Below the pieces are notes generated by a model that was not told the origin of the DNA, did not search any database, and saw nothing but the letters and a program-made list of their open reading frames with translations. From Dictyobacter formicarum (GTDB taxonomy: Bacteria > Chloroflexota > Ktedonobacteria > Ktedonobacterales > Ktedonobacteraceae): 64,000 nt of DNA. The position numbers were made by a program, and so were the translations under genes. The stretch covers positions 434,001 to 498,000 of the forward strand of contig NZ_BNJJ01000003.1 in the NCBI RefSeq assembly GCF_016587435.1, given 5' to 3'. Below, piece after piece: positions 35,460 to 42,936 of this stretch; positions within the stretch are counted from its first letter, which is position 1, and every line of letters starts with the position of its first letter.

Positions 35460-37373
35460 ATGTCTGAAAGAGACAGCCAACAGGCGCAACCCATTCCCCC
35501 AACAGAAAATGAGACAGAAACAGAGGGGTTTTTGTATCTCGAACAGAGCAGTGACAAAAATCCTGCCGAGACTGAAGATGGAGTATCTGAACAGATTGAG
35601 GTTGAACCAGCCACTCCACTTTCACCCAGAAACCGCGAACGTGCCGGAACGATCGAACATCTGGCCGCCCGCAAAACCTATCCAGAAGTAGATAAGAAGT
35701 CGCCTGAGCTGAAGCAGCGCTTAAGCACGCTGCGCACAGAAATTACGCGCATCATTACCAGTTTGCGCTGGGAAAATCAGTCGGTTGAGGAGACTGCCAG
35801 GCAATTGATTCCGCTCCTTAATATTGGCCCCATACCCCAATGGCGAGATATTTTAATTCCATTCTTACATGAAATTGATCGCGGGGGTACATTAATTCCA
35901 ACCTGGCTGACGATTATTGAACAGGGGGACCCCGCTGATCTAGCGCCCAATGCCAATCCAGGTGAGACAGAACAAGGGCGCGCCCGGCGCTATGCTATCC
36001 TTATGCTTGGTAACTATCGCACGATGGGGATCGCAGGCACTGGACCACAGGCACGTTTCGCCAGCCGCAAAGATGATGGCAGCCTGGTTTCTATCGATCT
36101 GGCACAATATCTGGGTTCGCTGGCCACTGATCCGGATGTCTCTATGTATGCGAGCCAGGCGCTGGTCAAACATGCTACGGTAGCCTCGATGCAGGCGTTG
36201 ATCGGCGCGTTAAAGGAGGCTCGGGGTTGGGCGAAGGTCGATGTGGTCGAGGGCTGCCTGGAACTTCAGCAAGAACGTTTCTATGATCTGCTGATTGATA
36301 GTGGCCTGGAACACGCGGTGGGGCTGGAAAATTATATCGCGGTACCGCTATACCGCACCATTCCACTCGAGCGTTACCTGGGAAATAAACAGGCTGCTCC
36401 TCGCTTAAGGACTAATGCGGCCCTGATTTTTCAGCAGGCGCTGGCAGACGGTAATAATTTCCCTGTCACTTCGACAGCAAATGAAACCCTGCCTCCAATT
36501 TTTAGTAGCCGCTTCCCTGCGGTGGCGCAGGCGCTCTTGCACAGCGCGACCTATGATCCAGACTGGCAACATGCAGTGGCACTGCACCAGTTGGGTATTC
36601 TGATGGGCCGCTACTGGAGCGAAATCAGCAAAAACACCATCACGGATCCGCGTATCCTGGAACCAATCTACCAGGTTCTGCCCTTGATGAATGAAGTTGA
36701 GCGCTGGATGAATGGTCCGGGGCGCGATGTCTTGCTGCAAACAATCGCGAATCCAGCAGAAGAGAAGCTCATACCAACCGCGCGCACTCTAGGGGACCTC
36801 AAAGATCCACGTGCCACGGTTCCTATCATTGAACGCCTGGAAGCGACAAAAACACTCAAGGATCGCGCGCATGCTTTAACCATCGGTGCGCTCTGCGATA
36901 CGCTGGGTCGCATTGGCGATCGCAGGGCTGCCACCCCCATGTTCCAGTTACTGGCTCGCACGGTTGACATTGAGCGGCGCAAACAAATTCCCAAAAGGGG
37001 CGATACCCTGCCTCCGGGCGATCCTAATATCCCTGGTAGCATAGTTTATGCTGCGGTGGTACATGCCAGTGGGCAGATCGGGGACCCGGGTGTGATCCAG
37101 GGCGTCTGGGATGCCATTAAAGATGTCGATCCATATGTGCGAACACAGGGTCTGGAGGCATTGAAACTGCTCGATCCAGGAGGCGAAAGGCCCCAGAGCA
37201 AGGCAATAGCCCGCGAAGCGCTTTATGATCCACGCGCCTCGGTTGTACGCACCGCCAGTTCTCTGGTGCGACAATACAAGGACCAGGATGCGGTACCCAT
37301 CCTGCAGCATGTCGCCGATTCGCGTACCGATCTCACCTATGAACTACAGGATATCCTCAGGCAATTAACATAA
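35460..37373 (+). CDS. HEAT-repeat domain protein of unknown function
   Basis: A 637-aa soluble protein. The N-terminal 75 residues are acidic and disordered (Glu/Gln/Pro-rich). The remainder is a series of helical repeats of the HEAT/PBS-lyase type, clearest at LGDLKDPRATVPIIERL (about 443-459), GRIGDRRAATPMFQLLA and SGQIGDPGVIQGVWDAI, ending with SLVRQYKDQDAVPILQHVAD. Such solenoids are protein-binding scaffolds. It lies directly upstream of a Ser/Thr kinase gene, which suggests but does not prove a signalling role. GAGAGGG lies about 11 nt before the ATG. No enzyme motif seen. Confidence 0.82.
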   Translation: MSERDSQQAQPIPPTENETETEGFLYLEQSSDKNPAETEDGVSEQIEVEPATPLSPRNRERAGTIEHLAARKTYPEVDKKSPELKQRLSTLRTEITRIITSLRWENQSVEETARQLIPLLNIGPIPQWRDILIPFLHEIDRGGTLIPTWLTIIEQGDPADLAPNANPGETEQGRARRYAILMLGNYRTMGIAGTGPQARFASRKDDGSLVSIDLAQYLGSLATDPDVSMYASQALVKHATVASMQALIGALKEARGWAKVDVVEGCLELQQERFYDLLIDSGLEHAVGLENYIAVPLYRTIPLERYLGNKQAAPRLRTNAALIFQQALADGNNFPVTSTANETLPPIFSSRFPAVAQALLHSATYDPDWQHAVALHQLGILMGRYWSEISKNTITDPRILEPIYQVLPLMNEVERWMNGPGRDVLLQTIANPAEEKLIPTARTLGDLKDPRATVPIIERLEATKTLKDRAHALTIGALCDTLGRIGDRRAATPMFQLLARTVDIERRKQIPKRGDTLPPGDPNIPGSIVYAAVVHASGQIGDPGVIQGVWDAIKDVDPYVRTQGLEALKLLDPGGERPQSKAIAREALYDPRASVVRTASSLVRQYKDQDAVPILQHVADSRTDLTYELQDILRQLT

Positions 37374-37380
37374 GAATGTG

Positions 37381-37410
37381 CTTTGCTTTCCCGCGTATGG
37401 GAAAGCAAAG
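37381..37410 (+). terminator. 12-bp hairpin after the HEAT-repeat gene
   Basis: CTTTGCTTTCCC and GGGAAAGCAAAG pair perfectly around GCGTAT, 7 bp after the stop codon. No U-tract. Confidence 0.5.
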
Positions 37411-37461
37411 TGCCCACGTACAGGCGTCCGCAGGCGCGGCCGCACTTTTTTGAGCGCCGTA

Positions 37462-37495
37462 GGCGCGTAGCGTCAGGGGCCGCAGGCACGAACCC
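37462..37495. repeat. Dispersed 34-bp repeat (copy 1)
   Basis: A 34-bp sequence beginning GGCGCGTAGCGTCAGGGGCC recurs at 57967-58000 with two differences. The flanks are also partly alike (a GGCCGCAC stretch and TTTTTTGAG upstream). It is a small palindromic-repeat-type intergenic element with no coding role. Confidence 0.7.
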
Positions 37496-37507
37496 TATAG
37501 CTTTCAA

Positions 37508-37571
37508 ACATTGCATGTTCCCTGTGTTGATGCCCCCATTAGAGGGCATCAACACAGGGAACATGCAATGT
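37508..37571 (+). repeat. 28-bp perfect stem-loop
   Basis: Arms 37508-37535 and 37544-37571 are perfectly complementary with an 8-nt loop. It lies between the dispersed repeat and the kinase gene. With the hairpin at 37381 and the repeat at 37462 it fills most of the 343-bp gap 37374-37716, which has no gene. A TATACT box at 37617 is a plausible -10 for the kinase. Confidence 0.8.
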
Positions 37572-37716
37572 AGCACTATTGTCTTATTCCACCCTAAAAC
37601 ATTTATGGTCTTCCTGTATACTGAAAATAGGGAAGAGTATGATTTACTGGTTGAGAGTACCTATCTTTCTTTGTTTCTATACTCTCACCGTCTTAAAATC
37701 ACAAAGGATTTTTGAG

Positions 37717-39105
37717 ATGAACATGTTGGTGGGGAAACATCTCGGAGGGTATCGCCTGCAGCGACTCGTCGAGAATGGTGGTATGGGTGATATATATCTG
37801 GCTCAACATACACGTATCGGGCGAAGAGTAGCCATCAAGGTGGTGTGCGGGGATTTACGTGCCGTTCCCAATACGCCCGAGGGGAAACAGGCGGCCGAAC
37901 GCTTTGAGCGCGAAGCACGTGCTGTTGCCGAATTGGAACATGAACATATTTTGCCGCTCTATCACTTCGGCGAGGAAAATCTGGATACAGGTATTGGTCC
38001 GATTACGTACCTGGTGATGCCATACATTTCAGAGGGCTCGCTCTGGAACTGGCTGCAACAGCGCACGCAACAATTTGGTTTCGGCTGGCCTATTTCCGCT
38101 GAAGAGGCTGGCTATTATCTTCTGCAGGCGGCTTCGGCACTGCAATATGCACATGATCATGGTATCATTCATCGTGATATTAAACCAACAAATTTTTTAA
38201 TTCGCGTTGAGCGCGGCCCGCTAAAAAATGATCAATATCCTTATCTAGCAAATATTTTTCCACACGGAAGACCACATCTCTTACTGGCTGATTTTGGTCT
38301 GGCCTCATTCTATCGGGCGGGACGCTCCCTCCATCGTTCGGTGGGCACGCCTTTGTATATGGCCCCTGAACAATTTGATGATCCATCGCTGGCCACGTCG
38401 GTCCACGTCGGTCCGTCAGCAGATCAGTATGCACTGGCAGTTATGATGTATCAGTTGATGACCGGGCGCGCTGTTTTTGAGGGCACTGCGGCCCAGTTAT
38501 TGCACCATCATCACCATACTCCGCCTGAGCCTCCCAGTAAATTTAATACGAGCTTGCCCAGGGAGCTGGATGAAGTGTTCTTACGAGCCCTGGCGAAAAA
38601 GCCAGAGCAGCGCTACCCTAACATACTTGAGTTTGCGCAGACCTATGATGCGGCCCTACAATCGGCTCTACGTGCCCGCCAGTCTTATCAAAGCATTAAC
38701 CGACCGGCCACCATTCAGCGTGAGGGTTCGCGGGAAACCAGGACATTTGCTGCTCAAAAACCACGCGAGGCGACAACTCTGCCTATGCCTCCACAGGAAA
38801 AAGTAGCGCATCAGGCAGCCACAGAGCTCCAACGCGGGGGAGCACAGGTTGCAACGTTAGAAGAGCCCGAACGTACCCAGCACAGGCAGGTGCCGGTCTC
38901 TCTGGTCCTCAAAGGCAAAGCTATTACCGACCATCCAGCCCTGCTCTCTGCCATTCCGACCATTACTGGCCTGCAAAAAACAATGCCACTACGTTTCGTG
39001 CGCCTATCGCCAATTCTAGCCTTCATTCTGCTGAGCCTGGTATTCTTGCTGCTGATCGCGGTAGCTATCCTGGTCGCCATGCTACTCGTACTGCATGGGC
39101 ACTAA
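37717..39105 (+). CDS. Membrane-anchored Ser/Thr protein kinase (PknB-like)
   Basis: A roughly 462-aa protein. The kinase domain covers about residues 8-280: glycine loop [10 protein letters not shown], Lys in VAIKVV, catalytic [17 protein letters not shown] and MAPEQF. A Thr/Pro-rich linker follows, and one C-terminal membrane helix ([21 protein letters not shown]) ends a few residues before the C-terminus, so the kinase faces the cytoplasm with almost nothing outside. The ATG at 37717 has AAAGGA 8 nt upstream; the in-frame extension to 37579 is not kinase-like. The lack of an external sensor (no PASTA domain) suggests that partners supply the signal, for instance the HEAT protein upstream or the FHA protein at 41.3 kb. 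Confidence 0.92.
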   Translation: MNMLVGKHLGGYRLQRLVENGGMGDIYLAQHTRIGRRVAIKVVCGDLRAVPNTPEGKQAAERFEREARAVAELEHEHILPLYHFGEENLDTGIGPITYLVMPYISEGSLWNWLQQRTQQFGFGWPISAEEAGYYLLQAASALQYAHDHGIIHRDIKPTNFLIRVERGPLKNDQYPYLANIFPHGRPHLLLADFGLASFYRAGRSLHRSVGTPLYMAPEQFDDPSLATSVHVGPSADQYALAVMMYQLMTGRAVFEGTAAQLLHHHHHTPPEPPSKFNTSLPRELDEVFLRALAKKPEQRYPNILEFAQTYDAALQSALRARQSYQSINRPATIQREGSRETRTFAAQKPREATTLPMPPQEKVAHQAATELQRGGAQVATLEEPERTQHRQVPVSLVLKGKAITDHPALLSAIPTITGLQKTMPLRFVRLSPILAFILLSLVFLLLIAVAILVAMLLVLHGH

Positions 39106-39117
39106 GAGGGTACGCTT

Positions 39118-39212
39118 CCCGTCTGCACTGGAGCGACCTGCTTCTCAGTGCAGACGGGCGCATGCCCCCCCAGGCTTGTGAACCATCCTTGCGATGGCTA
39201 TCGCGAGGATGG
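39118..39212. terminator. Paired hairpins between convergent genes
   Basis: CCCGTCTGCACT (39118-39129) pairs with AGTGCAGACGGG (39147-39158). CCATCCT/GCGAT (39183-39195) pairs with ATCGC/AGGATGG (39200-39212) with one mismatch. One serves each convergent gene by position. Confidence 0.6.
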
Positions 39213-39222
39213 AAGGAAACTT

Positions 39223-41001
39223 TTAGGCAGTTACAGGAATGATGGGCAGTGCCACAAAAGAGGGATGCGCGGCATCGTGCAGTAAGGTTTGATGGGCGAT
39301 AACCAGTTCGTTATCGGCGCCCAGCACATGGCCGGTATTGGGATTGCGATCCCAACGCGGGAAATTGCTGCTGGTGATATCTAAACGGATGCGGTGTCCC
39401 TGTTTAAACACATTGCTGGTAGACCAGAGGTCGATAACATACTCGTAGGCCTGCCCTGGCTCTATCAGCGCTGGTTCGGCATCAGTTGAAAAATTGCGAT
39501 AGCGTGCCCGGATAATCCCATCCGTGAGGTTCTGGGCATAGCCATCCGGGTACACATCAACCAGGCGCGCCACAAAATCGGTATCAACAGCACTGGAAAT
39601 TGCCCACAGGTGCACTAAGATGGGGCCTGTCACCTCCACATCCTGCATTAAGGCAGGGGTTGTATAAACTAGAACATCTGGTCGTTGCTCGGTTGGTCGC
39701 TGGTCAAAGACACCACCGGGGTACTCCGGTGTCATCAGTAGTGCGCCACCTCTGGTGATAACAGGATTAGCAGGATCATAGGTATAGGTATCAGGCTGCT
39801 CAACTTCGGGAACCTCGGTAGAGAGTGTGCCATCCCCGTCCAATGTGTTGGCCTGACCGGCGCTATGTAGATAATAGCGGGTTTCGACTGCGCGGGCCAG
39901 CGGCCATTCCTGCTCATCACGCCAGACATTAGCTCCCATAACAAACAACTTGATCGGTGCTTCAGATAGGATACCGGTATCCTGTCCTTTCAGGAAATGA
40001 TCAAACCAGCGTAGCTGCATGCTCATGATATCGCTTTTTAGATCAAGCAGACCGGGCATAGCCGCAAAACCAAAATTCTTTTCGCCCACTGGATTTGAAG
40101 AACCACCATGAATCCATGGGCCGATCAGGAGCTGGCTCTGCTTTGCGGCTGGCGTACTGCCATCCTCGCGCATAATACGGAAATTCTCCAGTGTGTCCTG
40201 CAAGAAAATATCGTACCAGCCACCAATATTAAAGGTAGGCACAGTAACCTGATCATGCTTACCTAAAATGGTCATCGGCTCAACCAGTTCAGGGCTCATC
40301 GGCTTTTCAAATACATCATAAAAGTCTGGCGCCATATTCTTATATTTTAGAGGAGCAAAATCTTTGAGAGGCAATGACCAGTAGCCCTGGGAGCCCAGCG
40401 TATCCATTGTCTTTGCCCATGTATACATATCTGTACCCAACTGAACAGGATCGCGCTCAATGACATGGCGGCGCATCAATACATTAGCTGCCATTGCCAG
40501 TTGCCATGAAGCGGTCGTACCCAGTTCCAGGGCTCCACCACGGAACATGACACCATTGAGAGGATCATTCCAGGTAATATAGGGGATAAACGTCTTCAAG
40601 GCGACCGGCTGATGCACGGCGGCTGACCACTGGGTGAAGCCAAAATAGGAGGCTCCAAACATGCCTACCTCGCCATTGCTATATGGAAGCTGAGAGGCCC
40701 AGGCGATCGTGTCCAGGCCATCCAGGGCCTCTCTACGCATAGGTGACCACTCACCATCCGAGGCAAAACGACCTCGCGTATCTTGCACAATCACAACATA
40801 GCCACGACGAGCCGCCTGAACGGGGTCCAGCACGCCTGCCGCACTGGGAAAATCTTTTCCATATGGTAAGCGGGTCAGCAGTACTGGCCACTGCCCCTCC
40901 CCCTCGGGGCGATACACATTGGCACGTAGCGTAACTCCGTCGCGCATCTGTGCAGGGACATCAAACTCAATCTTCACTGATAGGCCCGGCTGAACTGACA
41001 T
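39223..41001 (-). CDS. CocE/NonD family hydrolase (S15-like)
   Basis: A 592-aa alpha/beta hydrolase of the cocaine esterase/X-Pro dipeptidyl-peptidase (S15) family. It starts with the family's DVPAQMRDGVTLRANVYRPEG. Nucleophile Ser lies in MFGASYFGFTQW (GxSYxG), the region YDIFLQDTLENF is conserved, GPWIHGG carries a likely catalytic His, and a C-terminal jelly-roll (PepX_C) runs from about residue 390. Members cleave esters, amides or prolyl peptides; physiological substrates of genomic members are usually unknown. AAGGAG lies 8 nt before the ATG. No signal peptide, so cytoplasmic. Single-gene unit. Confidence 0.92.
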   Translation of the reverse strand: MSVQPGLSVKIEFDVPAQMRDGVTLRANVYRPEGEGQWPVLLTRLPYGKDFPSAAGVLDPVQAARRGYVVIVQDTRGRFASDGEWSPMRREALDGLDTIAWASQLPYSNGEVGMFGASYFGFTQWSAAVHQPVALKTFIPYITWNDPLNGVMFRGGALELGTTASWQLAMAANVLMRRHVIERDPVQLGTDMYTWAKTMDTLGSQGYWSLPLKDFAPLKYKNMAPDFYDVFEKPMSPELVEPMTILGKHDQVTVPTFNIGGWYDIFLQDTLENFRIMREDGSTPAAKQSQLLIGPWIHGGSSNPVGEKNFGFAAMPGLLDLKSDIMSMQLRWFDHFLKGQDTGILSEAPIKLFVMGANVWRDEQEWPLARAVETRYYLHSAGQANTLDGDGTLSTEVPEVEQPDTYTYDPANPVITRGGALLMTPEYPGGVFDQRPTEQRPDVLVYTTPALMQDVEVTGPILVHLWAISSAVDTDFVARLVDVYPDGYAQNLTDGIIRARYRNFSTDAEPALIEPGQAYEYVIDLWSTSNVFKQGHRIRLDITSSNFPRWDRNPNTGHVLGADNELVIAHQTLLHDAAHPSFVALPIIPVTA

Positions 41002-41278
41002 GGGTACATTTCTCCTTATTGGTATATGCGCTTCATTACAATATTTTGGAGGAAAAAGCCAACAAATCCATCATACAACGTCGGAGAAAAGTGTGCCACA
41101 GAAGGTTTATTTCTATAAAAGCTCTATTTCAGGGGCAAATGAAAACCACCACTGGTTTTAATACATGATTCTTGACACATGAAGATCTCATTCGTTATAC
41201 TCAGTCCAATGGTGGATGAAAAACCCATCGATAAATCCTTGCAAGCCCGCTTCAGGCAGCAAAATAGAGTGGAACCAT

Positions 41279-41962
41279 ATGTCGCAAGAACAAACATCGG
41301 GAGCATACCTTGTCATCCAGAAAGGCTCTCTGGCTGGTAAGCGTATCGAATTGTGGAAAGAGTGTACAACCATCGGGAGAAGCCGCGATAGTGATATCTT
41401 TTTGGAAGATATCACGGTTCATCGCAAGCAGGCTCGCATTCTGTTTACAGATAATGGCTATGCACTGCGTGATGATCATGGTAGTGGGGATTGTTTTGTC
41501 AATGGAAACTCTGTTGTTGAGCAGTTACTCAATAGTGGAGATGAACTTCAGTTTGGTAACACTCAAATGACATTCTTTGCCAATGAGGGGACCCGTCCAT
41601 TTCAACTTCCATCCTCGCGTGGACGCGAGCTCCATATGGGAAAGACGCCTGCACCGGATTCAACACTCATCGCGCGTCTGCAATTTACCAATAGCGGGAG
41701 CAGCGTGCGCAGTATCGAACTGTTATCAGGCATGACGATTGGGCGCAGCCGCGAATGCGATATCTTCCTGGAAGATTTGACCGTCAGCCGACACCATGCA
41801 ACCATCAATGAAGTCGCGCAGGGCCAGTATGAAATTGTAGATAATCGCTCGGCTACCGGCACCTTTGTTAATGGGAAGCCTGTCATCCGCTGCATTTTGA
41901 ATGAGGGTGATCAACTACAAATCGGCAATACGATCATGGTATTTCGCCTGACACGCGCGTGA
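41279..41962 (+). CDS. Double FHA-domain protein
   Basis: A roughly 227-aa protein made of two forkhead-associated domains, phosphothreonine-binding modules that usually pair with Ser/Thr kinases. FHA2 (about 135-220) is canonical: TIGRSRECDIFLEDLTVSRHHA and NRSATGTFVNG. FHA1 (about 15-100) has TIGRSRDSDIFLED but reads VHRKQARI where the core SRxHA is expected, so the conserved Ser and His are replaced, and phosphopeptide binding by FHA1 may be altered or lost. The start was placed at 41279, the first Met close to the domain; an upstream start at 41216 is possible. Three Ser/Thr kinases lie in this window and are candidate partners. Confidence 0.88.
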   Translation: MSQEQTSGAYLVIQKGSLAGKRIELWKECTTIGRSRDSDIFLEDITVHRKQARILFTDNGYALRDDHGSGDCFVNGNSVVEQLLNSGDELQFGNTQMTFFANEGTRPFQLPSSRGRELHMGKTPAPDSTLIARLQFTNSGSSVRSIELLSGMTIGRSRECDIFLEDLTVSRHHATINEVAQGQYEIVDNRSATGTFVNGKPVIRCILNEGDQLQIGNTIMVFRLTRA

Positions 41963-42023
41963 TCGATTCATTTGATCACGCGCCACTGTTCACGGGAATT
42001 ACGTCCGGCAACTATTGTATCGG

Positions 42024-42851
42024 CTACGATACAGGCCCCAGCCGCTGCCTCAAATATTGAATACGCTCGTTGTAGATATCTACCTCGCTACCATCTGCCC
42101 GCTTTACCGGCCGGTCATAGGCCCGCGTGTCGCGCATAAAACGGCGCACTTCGCGCGTGATGTCATGCTGATAGCTCGCTCCTCTTTCACGCACCAGCGT
42201 GGCAGAAATATCACGATAGGCTGGATCAAATGGCTGGGATTGCACATAGCGCGCAAAACGTTGATTCTGTGGCCGCTGCAACAGTTCAGCCAGAGCGTCC
42301 TCCCCAGCCGATCCTCGTGGCACCACTAACAATTCGGCCAGATTAAAGAGTGCCTCTAGCGAAGCATCCCGGTCCTCGTAGTAGCGGGGATCAAAAATCT
42401 GCTCAATCTTGTCAAACCCCATCAAGAACAGGATGCGCTTCACTTTTGGGAAGGAATGACGGATGGCCTGGGCCTGCTCAACATACAGTCCACGATTGAA
42501 GAGCAGAATACCAGTCTGGGGTAGGCGCGTGCACAACAAATCTTGCAGCAATATGACGCGATCCAGCAATAAAGGTCGCTCAACCCCCTCTTTATCTACA
42601 GTGCGCTTGCTAAAAGCAGCATAGAGATGAGTCGGCTCGAGTTGCGCCTTCGCATAGCGCTGGGCCTGCTTGAGCAGAGCAAGGTGTGCCACTGTGGGAG
42701 GATTAAATGAGCCCGTAAAGATAATGATCGTATCCTGTGGCTGCCTGGTGCCAGGAGCACAGACCACTTGCGGGGAAGCATCTGGTTGCAGCTGATCAAG
42801 CAAGCGCTGTACATGCTGCATACGCTGTAGTCTTGTCGTTGAGATATACAT
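42024..42851 (-). CDS. Nicotinamide-nucleotide adenylyltransferase-like protein
   Basis: A roughly 275-aa nucleotidyltransferase of the NadD/NadM (HIGH) superfamily: IFTGSFNPPTVAHLALLKQA holds the T/H-x-x-H nucleotide-binding motif, and ISATLVRERG near the C-terminal third matches the ISSTxxR motif. The middle part (LFNRGLYVEQAQAI, LMGFDKIEQIFDPRYY) fits the family. It probably transfers AMP from ATP to a nicotinate or nicotinamide mononucleotide in NAD synthesis. No other NAD gene is near, so which mononucleotide is unknown. The start is uncertain: the frame opens with a GTG at 42884 inside a hairpin, the ATG at 42851 is used here, and none has a good Shine-Dalgarno site. Confidence 0.78.
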   Translation of the reverse strand: MYISTTRLQRMQHVQRLLDQLQPDASPQVVCAPGTRQPQDTIIIFTGSFNPPTVAHLALLKQAQRYAKAQLEPTHLYAAFSKRTVDKEGVERPLLLDRVILLQDLLCTRLPQTGILLFNRGLYVEQAQAIRHSFPKVKRILFLMGFDKIEQIFDPRYYEDRDASLEALFNLAELLVVPRGSAGEDALAELLQRPQNQRFARYVQSQPFDPAYRDISATLVRERGASYQHDITREVRRFMRDTRAYDRPVKRADGSEVDIYNERIQYLRQRLGPVS

Positions 42852-42864
42852 AATAATACATAGC

Positions 42865-42897
42865 CAGGGATGCGAGGGCAGCACCCTCGCATCCCTG
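42865..42897 (-). terminator. Hairpin downstream of aconitase
   Basis: CAGGGATGCGAGGG (42865-42878) and CCCTCGCATCCCTG (42884-42897) pair perfectly over 14 bp with a 5-nt loop, 40 bp after the aconitase stop codon on the minus strand. No U-tract. Confidence 0.6.
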
Positions 42898-42936
42898 CTT
42901 TCTCCTCTGCCACTCTATAAGGTAGCTTACAGGGGA

